Shown piece by piece: positions 25,990 through 34,424 of a DNA stretch of 64,000 nucleotides. The translations under genes and the position numbers were made by a program. The DNA is taken from contig NZ_JAJSOH010000002.1 of assembly GCF_021277265.1 (NCBI RefSeq), positions 124,001-188,000 of the forward strand. Reading direction: 5' to 3'. The notes beneath the pieces are model-generated. The model was not told the DNA's origin and searched no databases. It worked only from the letters and a program-made list of their open reading frames with translations. Within the stretch, counting starts at the first letter, position 1; every line of letters starts with the position of its first letter. This DNA is from Kineosporia rhizophila (GTDB lineage Bacteria > Actinomycetota > Actinomycetes > Actinomycetales > Kineosporiaceae).

Positions 25990-27054
25990 TCACCCGATCG
26001 GCTGGGCCCTGGCCATCAGGTACGAGCGGGCGGTCTGAACGCGATGGTCCGCGTTCATGAGCACGCGGACGTTGTCCACCCACTGCTCGACCGAGCCCAC
26101 ACCCGGCGGCAGGGCTCGCACGAGCGGGTCTGTGACTGCTTGCAGGAGCAGGTCCGGCACGGGTGCGCGGATGCCGAGTACCGGTCGGTCGACCAACAGC
26201 TCGGTGGGGATGCCCTCGCTGGTGGCCAGACCAGCGCCGCGTTGCGCCCGGTGCAGGACGGCCAGCGCCTGGGCCACCGCCTCCTGGCGTTCTGACCAGC
26301 GCTGCGCCGTGAGCGCTGCCGTCAGCACCGGCACGAGATCGCCGGCCATGGGGAGTTGGGTCGACATCGTTCCGAGCCACTTCGGATACGGCGGCCAGCG
26401 CCGGGAGAGCAGGAAGGCCAGGTGCATCGCCGTATTGACGATACGGGCGCAGATGACGCGGCTGCCGAGGTCGTCACCTCGATGACCAGTACGTCCGAGC
26501 ACCGGCAGGTCTACCCCTAGACGGATCCAGTCCGCCGCGACGACGTAGCACCACACGTCGTCCGGGTACCAGGCCAGCTTCCGGCGCAGGCCGGTGAGGA
26601 CGCCGAGGTTGTCGGTGAACACCTGTCCGGCGGTGACTTCCAGCAGCGACTGGCCGGTCAGGCAGAGCCAGTCCAGGCTGGTCATCGTGCCGGAGGCATC
26701 CAGACCGAGGCGCGAGGCGACGAAGGCCTCGGCGGTGGCGACCTCGGCCCGCTGCCGGACTGCCGGGTCCCAGCTGGTGGCGAAGCGCGTGGGCAGGCCC
26801 CGGTACGTGTCCGGAAGCCGTTCCTCGAGGTAGTCGGTGACAGCCCGAACCTGGTCACCTTCGACGAGGAGCGTCAGCCGCAGGCCCCAGTCGTGGTCAC
26901 GGGAGGTCTCATCGTCCAGCCCCAGCACGTCAGAGCCGCTGCCCAGGCGGGCGCCCGCATGAGGCAGCCCGGGCCAACGATCGCGCAGCAGCGGCGCCAC
27001 CACGTCCTGGTAGTAACTGCGGGCCAATGTGATGCCGTCGGTCACGCCCATCAT
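25990..27054 (-). CDS. DUF4037 nucleotidyltransferase-like protein
   Basis: 354 residues. The N-terminus has the nucleotidyltransferase-like LGSGSDVLGLDDETSRDHDWGLRL (about 37-60), with the GSxSD...DhDW pattern of DUF4037 proteins, followed by a helical region containing the family's LTGQSLLEVTAGQVFTDNLGVL. Substrate unknown; antibiotic-type nucleotidyltransfer is possible but not shown. It converges on the DUF72 gene, and its 5' side faces the tRNA fragment that marks the left end of the integrated element. Confidence 0.85.
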   Translation of the reverse strand: MMGVTDGITLARSYYQDVVAPLLRDRWPGLPHAGARLGSGSDVLGLDDETSRDHDWGLRLTLLVEGDQVRAVTDYLEERLPDTYRGLPTRFATSWDPAVRQRAEVATAEAFVASRLGLDASGTMTSLDWLCLTGQSLLEVTAGQVFTDNLGVLTGLRRKLAWYPDDVWCYVVAADWIRLGVDLPVLGRTGHRGDDLGSRVICARIVNTAMHLAFLLSRRWPPYPKWLGTMSTQLPMAGDLVPVLTAALTAQRWSERQEAVAQALAVLHRAQRGAGLATSEGIPTELLVDRPVLGIRAPVPDLLLQAVTDPLVRALPPGVGSVEQWVDNVRVLMNADHRVQTARSYLMARAQPIG

Positions 27055-27180
27055 CGTGTCGGATACACGTCTCGACCCGAAAGCGAGATTATCCGGCCCG
27101 GCCCTCGGAGGGTCCGGCCTGAGCGCGAGGCCCGGATCTGCACCGGGCTGCCTCGCACAGGCCGTCTCGACGGCAAACGC

Positions 27181-27216
27181 AGAACTGGCCAGGACCTGTT
27201 GGTCCTGGCCAGTTCT
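27181..27216 (-). terminator. Original tRNA-Lys terminator hairpin
   Basis: A perfect 16-bp hairpin with a TGTT loop (arms 27181-27196 and 27201-27216) lies just beyond the tRNA 3' fragment in its reading direction, followed by a short GTTTG. It is taken to be the chromosomal terminator that was separated from tRNA-Lys when the element integrated. Confidence 0.75.
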
Positions 27217-27217
27217 C

Positions 27218-27256
27218 GAGGTGGGCCATCAGGGACTTGAACCCCGAACCCGCTGA
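27218..27256 (-). repeat. attL: 39-bp copy of the tRNA-Lys 3' half
   Basis: An exact 39-base copy of 42568-42606, which spans the tRNA-Lys 3' half from the anticodon-stem 3' strand to just past the acceptor end. To the right of it the sequence departs from tRNA (GACTCTG in place of GATTAAG), so this copy is a fragment. It marks the left end of the integrated element. Confidence 0.9.
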
Positions 27257-27870
27257 CTCTGCGACGATCGCGCCGGACCTTTGCGGTTACTGCCTCTGAG
27301 CTGGGGTTTTGCTACAACGGCCCTACCGTCAGTTGGCGTCATCTGGAGCTGCCTCGGGTTGTTTATCCACCGTAAATCCACCCTGTCGGCGCATCCGCTG
27401 CTCGCGCCCGATCAGGCTACGCCAGGTCCAGTTCGAGCTGGATCAACACCGGCACAGCTGGCCGGCCAACCCGTGGCCGACATCGCTCAGGTGGCCAGCG
27501 GCTGGCGCAGCCGGGCGGACCTTCCCAAGGCATCGCGCAGCAAAAGGGACCAAAGACCATGCCCGCCTGCATGCCATAGCACCGACCTCCGTGGTGGCGT
27601 CGCGGTGGGTACAGGCCGGTCTTGCCGGTGGCGCTGTGGGCATGGGAGACCCGCACCAGAGGCTCGCAATCAGCCCCGCCCCGCCAACGGAAGCCACCCA
27701 CCTGCACGGAGTGCAGACGCGGCCCGTGCTGAGAAGTGCGAGGTGAATTGGGGGCAAAAGAGGTGATCCACGCCACGTGGTTGCCAACACCCTGAGCGTG
27801 ATCTACTTCTGAGCGTTGGGAGCCCGTGACATTAAGTAATGTCAGGCTAATCCTCGAGCTAAGGACATCC
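27257..27870. other. Left-end non-coding region of the element
   Basis: About 600 bases with several long but unconvincing open frames on both strands and no recognisable protein. The last 50 bases (27820-27870, with ATTAAGTAATG and an AAGGA ribosome site at 27861) are AT-richer and probably hold the promoter of the secreted-peptide gene. The rest may be decayed coding sequence. Confidence 0.4.
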
Positions 27871-28221
27871 ATGTCTCGCGTCAAGGCCGCAACCAAATCT
27901 CGCGCGTCTAAGGTCCTCGGAGTCACGCTTCTGTGCTTGACCGTGTCAGGTGGCATCGCTCAGGCCGCTAGTGTCAGCACCACTGGTTCTAAGGCTTGGA
28001 ACTCAGGAACGTACGGCAGGACTCTTAACGTAGAGGACACTCAGTCAGAAGGCGACGCCGCGTACGCCAACTGGAACAGCAGCGGAAACAACCGCATTCA
28101 GACTGCCAGTGGCAAGGGCAACACGGCTTCGATAAAGGTCAACCCGCTTAACAACTTCCGGGCGTGCCGCGATCAAGGCTCCTTGAACCCGGACAACTGC
28201 TCCAGCTGGGTCACGCCCTGA
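27871..28221 (+). CDS. Small secreted peptide, possible bacteriocin-like effector
   Basis: A 116-residue precursor. A twin-basic N-terminus and hydrophobic core (about 14-33, VLGVTLLCLTVSGGIAQA) end in an AQAA-type signal peptidase I site. The mature part of about 82 residues is Ser/Asn/Thr/Gly-rich, with one Cys pair (FRACRDQG...DNCSSW) and a YGRTLNVEDTQSEGDAAYANW segment. It begins eight codons after an AAGGA site. The next two genes encode an ABC ATPase and an FtsX-type permease, the layout seen around lactococcin 972-type bacteriocins, but the peptide itself does not show that family's pattern. Function is unproven. Confidence 0.75.
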   Translation: MSRVKAATKSRASKVLGVTLLCLTVSGGIAQAASVSTTGSKAWNSGTYGRTLNVEDTQSEGDAAYANWNSSGNNRIQTASGKGNTASIKVNPLNNFRACRDQGSLNPDNCSSWVTP

Positions 28222-28273
28222 TCCGGTAGTCTCGCTTCGTAGCTACACGCCATTCGTATGGAGGTTTGCGGAC

Positions 28274-28942
28274 GTGGATCCGTTGGTCACAGCAGCTGGG
28301 CTCACGTTCGCGTACCCCAACGGAAAGGTTCTGTTCGAGGATGTTTCCATTGTCGCATATGCAGGCACACTAACTTGTGTGGTTGGGCGCTCGGGCATCG
28401 GAAAATCGACTTTGCTATACTGCCTGGCTGGGGTTCTTCGGTCGGCGGGTGAGATTAAACTTGCTGGCCAGGCACTTTCAACATCAGCTTCTCAGAGGGC
28501 GTCCTTACGGCTCAAAAATTGCGGGTTCATTTTTCAGCGCGGTGAGCTTCTGCCCGAGCTGACGATATTGGAGAATGTAGCGCTTCCGTTTCAGCTAACT
28601 GGAAATTCCAGAAAGTCAGCTCATGAAGCGGCAGCAAAGTCACTGGACGAGTTGTCTATTTATGATTGCCGCGACAGGAAACCAAATGAGATTTCAGGCG
28701 GCCAGGCTCAAAGAGCCTCAGTTGCGCGAGCACTAATACACCAGCCTCCAGTGATTCTGGCAGATGAGCCAACAGCATCATTGGATCCAGTAAGTCGGGA
28801 CAGAGTACTGGTTGCTCTACGTGCCGCACTCGAAAAAGGGGCGGCTGTCATCTGCGCGACCCACGATCCTGCCCTCGTAGATATCGCCGATGCCTGCCTT
28901 GATCTGGGAGACACCTCTCGTGCAGTTCGCAGTACTAGGTAA
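28274..28942 (+). CDS. MacB/LolD-type ABC ATP-binding protein
   Basis: 222 residues from a GTG start with GGAGG ten bases upstream. Walker A is GRSGIGKST (about 37-45), a Q-loop is FIFQRGELLPELTILENV, the signature is ISGGQAQRASVARAL, and Walker B is PVILADEPTASLDP, followed by ATHDPAL. This is the LolD/MacB class that powers FtsX-type permeases for mechanotransmission or peptide export. GC content is far below the flanking host genes and one TTA codon is present (near 28503), signs of transfer. Its 3' end overlaps the permease gene by 23 bases. Confidence 0.92.
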   Translation: MDPLVTAAGLTFAYPNGKVLFEDVSIVAYAGTLTCVVGRSGIGKSTLLYCLAGVLRSAGEIKLAGQALSTSASQRASLRLKNCGFIFQRGELLPELTILENVALPFQLTGNSRKSAHEAAAKSLDELSIYDCRDRKPNEISGGQAQRASVARALIHQPPVILADEPTASLDPVSRDRVLVALRAALEKGAAVICATHDPALVDIADACLDLGDTSRAVRSTR

Positions 28943-31103
28943 CGCCAGCACGCTAGGTGCCCTCTTCTTCCGTAGGGGACGGTTCGTTACACGTCTATTG
29001 ACCTTCACCGTAGGCGCAACCATAGCTATCTCTCTGTCCGGTGTCTTTGGGCTGGCTAGCTTCCTGACGAGCGTGGGCGAACGAGGTCAGAGCCGCGAAA
29101 TAGGTGCCTACCAGAAAACCGGCTGCATCCAGGGAAGTTACCGTTATGACCCCGTTGGACTAGATCAGTACACCAACACGCTCCTGTCAGCAACCTGCGA
29201 AACGCCGCAGGTGCCTCCAGGATTGCCGCGATTTCCCCAGCCGGGCGAGGTTTTCCTGTCGCCCGCTTTGAGTGAATTGCGCGACAGCAACATGGCAATC
29301 GCGACGAGGTTCCCCAACGTCTCCGGACTAATTTCCCGGGCAGGCCTTACGAGTAGCGATGAGCTGCGATCTGTTGTTGGTGTCTTGCCCCGCAAATCGA
29401 GCACTGCTGGCATAACGACGTTCGAAACTTTCGGATCTGACCCACAAATCGACTATCTGAGCAGCTACCTCCGCTTTGACAGAGTGACCTTTTTAGTTAT
29501 CGCACTCTTCTTTACCCTGCTTCCGTCAGGGTTCTTAATTGCGGCCTGCACCAAGATCAACGCCCGCGTCCGAGAGCGGCAGCTCGGCCTACTTTCAGTC
29601 ATAGGGGTGCCAAGCCGGACCCTCCGACAGGCCTTCATGTTTGAGTCAGCCATGGGCGTAGGGATAGGCGCTTTACTCGGACTACTGCTTGCGCGCCCCA
29701 TATTTGCAAATATCACCCCCCAGTTCGTTGCCTGGACCCCCTTCCCCGGAGACCTCCTAATCTCCTGGCATGCCGCGCCACTCATATTCGCGCTGATCGT
29801 GTGCACTGCTATCGGCGCGTCTTGGTGGGGTGCCAAGTCGGTTATGCAACATAGCATCCGATCAGGTATGGGAACTTCGCCGGGGCACGTACCTTGGCGT
29901 TGGGCAATTCTTGTCGCTGGACTAGCGGCCGGCGCTGTCTCAACTTGGTGGCACAGCGACTCCGCATGGCCATTAATCCTGGCTGGACGCATTGCAACGT
30001 TCGTGGGGCTGTTATTGGTTACCGCCCCTCTTTGCATCAGTGTGGGCAGGAAGATTAGTCAACTGGATGACGCGGTCGCGTCACTTGTAGGGAGCAGGCT
30101 CAGGCGCCCGTCTGGTGCCCTCACGCGTGCTTTAGGTGCGCTCATTTCGGGTCTTTTTGTTCTGTCCGCAGGAGCAACAACTATTGACGCTCTGGGTGAT
30201 GATCCTGCGGCAATCGAACGAGCATATACAGCCGACGGCTACAATGTTGTCGAAGTACGACGGCCGTCTGAAGAGGTTCGTTCCATCCTCCGCAGGTATG
30301 ACGTCGTCAGCGGAGCGCCATCTAACGACTCTGAAATTATGGGTACGTTGTCGGGCCGCTGTGAAACGATTGGCCGAGTAACGGGTGACCAGATCGAATG
30401 CACGAAACGCACACTCTTTGGGGTGACTTATGAAGGTCAGTCAGCCCCTACCAAGTACAAGGCAACCCCCGTTAGCCTGATGGGGCCGCGGGCGGAAACG
30501 CTGTCGGGTTTCGTTGTGCATGTAACTACCCAAGCAAGCCTTCGCGAAACGGATCAGACGGTTCTGATCCCCCTTCCCGTCGATCAGGCATATCGCCTGT
30601 ACGACCAACTGGTAGGGGCTGACGCTGTAACAAACGTGCGAATGGGTGGAACCGCAACAGTGAGCGGTGCCAGCGAACTTTCCGCAATCTTAGATGTTTT
30701 CAGATGGGGCGCCGCGTTCGCGGTTATTATGTCTATGGTAGCTACGCTTGTCTCACTGGTATCCCTTTCGTATGATCGACAACCAGCCAATAATTACCTT
30801 CAAATAATCGGAGTAACGCCGCGAAAGGCAGCGGCCGCCGTGGTTCTGGAGATTATGTCCGCGGCGGGAGCGAGCCTCGCCCTAGGTGTCTTCTCGTCTT
30901 GGTTGTGGGCCATCGCAATTCAGAGTCCGGAACGACCGATGAGTCTTGTTCCCGTGATTCTTCCATTCATCGTATGTTTTTTTGCCTTGACGGCCGCTTC
31001 GGCAGCGCTCGTTACCGGTGTTTTTCGAAGTGGGAGTGCAAACATCGTGCCCGATCGGGACAACTTGGCGGCTGCCCACGACACGTTTGTAACGAGTGCT
31101 TGA
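28920..31103 (+). CDS. FtsX-like ABC permease (double FtsX unit)
   Basis: About 727 residues from the GTG at 28920 (GGGAG nine bases upstream; an ATG at 28890 is also open). About ten hydrophobic segments: one near the N-terminus, three around 185-310, three between 325 and 425, and three at the C-terminus, with two large extracellular loops (about 45-180 and 425-600). This is the duplicated FtsX layout. Seven TTA leucine codons and roughly 50-55% GC contrast strongly with the host. With the ATPase it probably exports the upstream peptide, or protects the cell against it. Confidence 0.88.
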   Translation: MQFAVLGNASTLGALFFRRGRFVTRLLTFTVGATIAISLSGVFGLASFLTSVGERGQSREIGAYQKTGCIQGSYRYDPVGLDQYTNTLLSATCETPQVPPGLPRFPQPGEVFLSPALSELRDSNMAIATRFPNVSGLISRAGLTSSDELRSVVGVLPRKSSTAGITTFETFGSDPQIDYLSSYLRFDRVTFLVIALFFTLLPSGFLIAACTKINARVRERQLGLLSVIGVPSRTLRQAFMFESAMGVGIGALLGLLLARPIFANITPQFVAWTPFPGDLLISWHAAPLIFALIVCTAIGASWWGAKSVMQHSIRSGMGTSPGHVPWRWAILVAGLAAGAVSTWWHSDSAWPLILAGRIATFVGLLLVTAPLCISVGRKISQLDDAVASLVGSRLRRPSGALTRALGALISGLFVLSAGATTIDALGDDPAAIERAYTADGYNVVEVRRPSEEVRSILRRYDVVSGAPSNDSEIMGTLSGRCETIGRVTGDQIECTKRTLFGVTYEGQSAPTKYKATPVSLMGPRAETLSGFVVHVTTQASLRETDQTVLIPLPVDQAYRLYDQLVGADAVTNVRMGGTATVSGASELSAILDVFRWGAAFAVIMSMVATLVSLVSLSYDRQPANNYLQIIGVTPRKAAAAVVLEIMSAAGASLALGVFSSWLWAIAIQSPERPMSLVPVILPFIVCFFALTAASAALVTGVFRSGSANIVPDRDNLAAAHDTFVTSA

Positions 31104-31221
31104 TCCAGAAGAGAGTAATTCGGCAGTGCACGAGGGTTGCTGATGCCGAGCTGCCGGGTGCCCCGTCGGGTCGGTGCCGCAGGTGCCGCATGCCCGGCGG
31201 GGCATCCCGGCCTGATGGGGT

Positions 31222-31704
31222 CTACTGCTGCGCTTCGTAGCGTTGCCGCCATGCTCTGCATCGGTCGAGGTAGTTCGGCAATTGTTCTGAGCCGAAGGCT
31301 TCGACGTCCCACTCACCTGGGGTGAGGGCATGATTGGCCGGGCTGGCATAGACGTAGGCCGGGCCAGCGCTGGTCTCCACGCGGGTGAGGGCGTAGGTGG
31401 GGGCCTCGAAGGCGTCGAGGGTTTGCCATTCGGCAACGGTGAGGTCGGTAAAGAGCTGCCCGGTGGCTGTGGCGCCATCGGCCGTGATGATCGTGGGGTA
31501 CGGCTGGTCGGGTAGGGCGATGACCTGCCATCCGTCGAGGGTGGCCGGCGTCCTGGTGGCGTCGCGGTCTATGAGGACCTGGACGACGTCAGGGAAGAGA
31601 AGGCTTCCGTAGACGAACAGGGGCGCCGGGTCCGCCGATACTTGGGCCGTGCGGCCAGAGGCCGGCGAGGTGGGACGGCGTGAGGGGTCGCTGGTAGGCG
31701 GCAC
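31222..31704 (-). CDS. Gamma-glutamylcyclotransferase-like protein (overlaps peptidase gene)
   Basis: The recognisable part (last about 130 residues) is a GGCT/AIG2-like fold: APLFVYGSLLFPDVV with the YGSL substrate loop, LPDQPYPTIITADG, ATGQLFTDLTVAEWQTLDAFEAPTY containing the expected catalytic glutamate, and a final AYVYASP. No ATG lies near the domain start; the first usable start is a GTG at 31704, which makes a 115-base overlap with the peptidase gene. Translation by coupling, an unusual start, or a frameshift fusion with the peptidase are all possible. The substrate may be a gamma-glutamyl amine or peptide. Confidence 0.7.
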   Translation of the reverse strand: MPPTSDPSRRPTSPASGRTAQVSADPAPLFVYGSLLFPDVVQVLIDRDATRTPATLDGWQVIALPDQPYPTIITADGATATGQLFTDLTVAEWQTLDAFEAPTYALTRVETSAGPAYVYASPANHALTPGEWDVEAFGSEQLPNYLDRCRAWRQRYEAQQ

Positions 31705-32839
31705 GAAGGGTCTGCTTCCGTGTCTCTGGGTCGGCGTTGTCGGCGAGGTTGACCCACCAGTCGATCCCCGCCGGGTAGGCCCAGAGGTAGGAGCGCAACA
31801 GCGGGTTTGAGCCTCGGCCGGTGAGCATGTCACCAATGCCTGCACTGGTCCAGAACGGGACTCGGGATCGAGCGTGGTCGGCGCATTCGGCAATGGAAAC
31901 GCCCTGGTTGATGGCCTGGTGCAGCTCGGCCCGGACCAGCTGTAGGTAGTGAGTCAGCCGGACACGAGCGATCACCTGGCGGTCGTCAGGCGCGAGGAAC
32001 AGGGGCATGGCCTGGGCGAGACCTTCGAACGTCACCTGGTACGGCGCGTTGACCGACAGGAGCCGGACCCAGGGCACGTTGGTCGTGGTGCAGACCTGCG
32101 CGTAAGAGGCGAACTGCACCGCGTGGCCCAGGAGCTCGTGCATCGCGAACTGGCGGACCTGGACCTGGGTGAAGGTGGCGTTGCGGCGGTTGAATCGCAG
32201 CCGCACGTTCGGGCCGGCGCCGTCGAGCCAGTAGGCCCAGTAGTCGTCGACGTCTGTGACCTCGACGGTGACGTCATAGGGCGCGGTGGTCTCGACCAGC
32301 TCGCGTAGGGCAGGGTCCAGGCTGCGGGCGAAGGCAGGGATCTGTTCGGCAGCTTCGTCACTGGTGACTGGCTGCTCAAGCTCGTTGAGCTGCTTGTTCA
32401 GGTCCGCTCCCCAAGGGATGCCCAGGTCACCGATGGCCTTGACGGCCTGGTCGCGGACGTCGTCAAGGTAATCCTCGGTCCATCCGCCGGCACTACAGCC
32501 CTGGGTCTCGTAGACGTACTGGTCGAGGGGGGTGCTGTGCCCGAGCACTGCGGCGAGGTAAGCGTGGTGGGCTCGGATGACGTCGCTGACGTCGGCGGCC
32601 TGGTCCCCGAGTCCGGCGGCTCGGTGGCTGAGCTGGGTGAATTGATCGTAGACGTCGAGTCGTCCTGCTGCCGGGGTGGCGGGCTGGTCGGTGGGGGCGC
32701 AGTCGTAGTCGATGACGGCCTCACCGCCTCGGCCGGCCTCGTGTGCGTGCCATGCCCGGATGACCTGCTCAACCTCGTCGCGGAGTTCGGCAACTTCGGC
32801 CGTGGCTTCGCCGGCGGGCAGGTTGGCGGGGTTAGTCAC
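31589..32839 (-). CDS. HExxxH putative zinc metallopeptidase (element copy)
   Basis: 416 residues, GTG start overlapping the upstream regulator stop (GTGACTAA). The C-terminal two thirds contain VDDYWAYWLDG, the metal-site candidate FAMHELLGHAVQFASY (HExxxH), VPWVRLLSV and a downstream FEGLAQAMPLFLAPDD, then LLRSYLWAYPAGIDWW. HExxxH plus a later EGLA is the arrangement seen in DUF1704/MATCAP-type metallopeptidases, so a zinc peptidase is inferred. It is collinear with the host protein at 48563-49723, with long identical blocks. It continues about 20 residues past the host copy's end into the GGCT-like gene. Confidence 0.8.
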   Translation of the reverse strand: MTNPANLPAGEATAEVAELRDEVEQVIRAWHAHEAGRGGEAVIDYDCAPTDQPATPAAGRLDVYDQFTQLSHRAAGLGDQAADVSDVIRAHHAYLAAVLGHSTPLDQYVYETQGCSAGGWTEDYLDDVRDQAVKAIGDLGIPWGADLNKQLNELEQPVTSDEAAEQIPAFARSLDPALRELVETTAPYDVTVEVTDVDDYWAYWLDGAGPNVRLRFNRRNATFTQVQVRQFAMHELLGHAVQFASYAQVCTTTNVPWVRLLSVNAPYQVTFEGLAQAMPLFLAPDDRQVIARVRLTHYLQLVRAELHQAINQGVSIAECADHARSRVPFWTSAGIGDMLTGRGSNPLLRSYLWAYPAGIDWWVNLADNADPETRKQTLRAAYQRPLTPSHLAGLWPHGPSIGGPGAPVRLRKPSLP

Positions 32840-33776
32840 GCGGGGTGTCCCATCGCAGGGTGACGGACTGGTTCGGCCTCAGGTTGGTGCGGACGAGTTC
32901 GACGTTGATGCCGTCCTCGTCGCGACGCCAGGTCAGGCTCTCGGTGGCGCTGACCTCGGACCCGTCCGGGCGCTCCTCGATTGCAGAGCACTTCGACAGG
33001 GACTTGATGCCCGCGTGCCGCAGCCTGATCGTGAACAGGTCGGTGGCGCGGGGGACGCCCTGACGCCAGTAGTGGTCATAGACGAACCGGCCGCCTGTGG
33101 CCTGGAAGCTGATAACCGTGGACTCGCCGGCCGGAAGGGCAGGGAACAGACGGCAGGCAAACCGGATCGTGGTCGCGGTCTCGTGCTTGCGCTCGATGAT
33201 GACGTTGCGCGAGTCGTCGCCCGTGGGAAGGGCTTCGAGCTTGAGCGGTGTCTCCATGTGCTCGAACCACAGTTCCCGGCTGAGGCTGGTGAACGGTGTG
33301 TCTGTGCCGTTGTGCAGCTCGTACCGGTAGGTGAGTGTGGACCAGCCGTCCTTATCGATGTCGATGTCGAGCGTCATGGACCGGTCGCGCAGCTCCCCCG
33401 GCAGCGAACGCAGAGCAGCCGCGCCATGGGAGGTGGCTGGGACAGCTGCCGTGGGGGTGGGCGCTGTCACGGCGTCTGGGCTGTCTACTTCCCAAGCTCT
33501 GGGGGCGAACCCCAGATAGCGGCCGGGGATGTGCAGGCCGTCGCTGATGCGTTCCATCAGCCCGACCGTGGTCACACGCTCGTGCCCGCGCATGATGCGG
33601 CTGACCCGCGACTGGGTAAGTCCTTCGACCGGAGCGGCAAGCCGGTCCTGGCTGACGATGTCCCACTGCTTCATCAGCTCGAACATGCGCTTAAAGTCCC
33701 GCGCGCGGCATGCCTGCTGGAAGTCCTCCCGCGCAAGAAGGCGCTCCGAGACCACGTAATCCGGTTCGACGGACAT
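32832..33776 (-). CDS. XRE-type regulator with C-terminal beta domain
   Basis: 314 residues from the ATG at 33776 (GGGAGG upstream). The N-terminal HTH region (about 15-95) reads FKRMFELMKQWDIVSQDRLAAPVEGLTQSRVSRIMRGHERVTTVGLMERISDGLHIPGRYLGFAP, the pattern of actinobacterial XRE proteins that usually continue into TPRs. Here a Pro/Ala linker leads instead into about 190 residues of predicted beta strands (DIDIDKDGWSTLTYRYELHNGTDTPF onward), perhaps an Ig-like sensor. It is coupled to the metallopeptidase gene by an eight-base overlap, suggesting it controls that module. Confidence 0.82.
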   Translation of the reverse strand: MSVEPDYVVSERLLAREDFQQACRARDFKRMFELMKQWDIVSQDRLAAPVEGLTQSRVSRIMRGHERVTTVGLMERISDGLHIPGRYLGFAPRAWEVDSPDAVTAPTPTAAVPATSHGAAALRSLPGELRDRSMTLDIDIDKDGWSTLTYRYELHNGTDTPFTSLSRELWFEHMETPLKLEALPTGDDSRNVIIERKHETATTIRFACRLFPALPAGESTVISFQATGGRFVYDHYWRQGVPRATDLFTIRLRHAGIKSLSKCSAIEERPDGSEVSATESLTWRRDEDGINVELVRTNLRPNQSVTLRWDTPRD

Positions 33777-34365
33777 ACTCACCCTCCCACCTGAGGCGAC
33801 CTGCTGCGTTGCGACCGGTAGACGGAAGGTTATCGCGCCCAAGTCAACCCTGTATGGCCCGGTTGCCGGTTTCCAAGCGCTCGGGCGCTCCGGAAGCGAT
33901 CGGCAACCGCTACAGCATGCCCCGCTCGCCTCGGATCATGCCGGGTCGGCATAGTCAGCGCTCACGTTTCCGCAGGTAAGCGCCACGAATCAGGCTTATG
34001 TCACCGGCCTTTCCCGGGTCGACGATCGGGGGTCCCCGGGAGAGGCCGGCCTCAAGCGATGTGATGAGAGGGAAGCTGTGAATATCGACGATGTGCCGCG
34101 ACCCCGTGCGCCAGGTCACGAACCGCGTGAGGAGCGGGCAGGTGGCCCCTCGGAGGGGTGCCAGGAAGGGGCGCCAGCTGGGCGACGTATGAGGAAAGTT
34201 GTCCTGCGGGTGATGATTCCCCGACAGAAAACTCCCGGCCGCTGAGCGGTCCGGGGGCGGCGCTCGTCCTGCTCTGGTCATTCCCTCCGCCGGGCCGGAC
34301 GTTGAGCGCCGGGGTGCGTGCCGGTCGATCCGGACGCGACTGCCGGCACGCACCCATTCATGGCT
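33777..34365. other. Regulatory/non-coding region with two weak small frames
   Basis: About 590 bases between the XRE/peptidase module and the terminator at 34366. Two short frames overlap each other in opposite directions: a plus frame 34078-34245 (GTG, 55 residues, GAGGGAAG upstream) and a minus frame 33955-34119 (GTG, 54 residues, ending RGAYLRKRER). Neither matches anything I know and at most one can be real. The rest holds only short inverted repeats such as GATCATGCCGGGTCGGCATAG. Confidence 0.35.
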
Positions 34366-34414
34366 GCCCGCGCGTGCTCCTGACGGGGAGAGCACGCGCG
34401 GGCTCCGTTGTTTT
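34366..34414 (+). terminator. Strong intrinsic terminator
   Basis: A perfect 14-bp hairpin (GCCCGCGCGTGCTC / GAGCACGCGCGGGC, arms 34366-34379 and 34390-34403, 10-base loop) followed by TCCGTTGTTTT. It would end rightward transcription coming from the small-frame region and insulate the next gene. Confidence 0.75.
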
Positions 34415-34424
34415 GGCTGGCTTC

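Noticed and set aside
27417-27956. Minus-strand 179-residue frame at the left end of the element
   Set aside because: Overlaps the secreted-peptide gene antisense, with no domain and no ribosome site.
27871-28221. Assigning the secreted peptide to the lactococcin 972 family
   Set aside because: Gene order resembles such loci but the Trp/Tyr/His-rich family pattern is not present; left as a hypothesis only.
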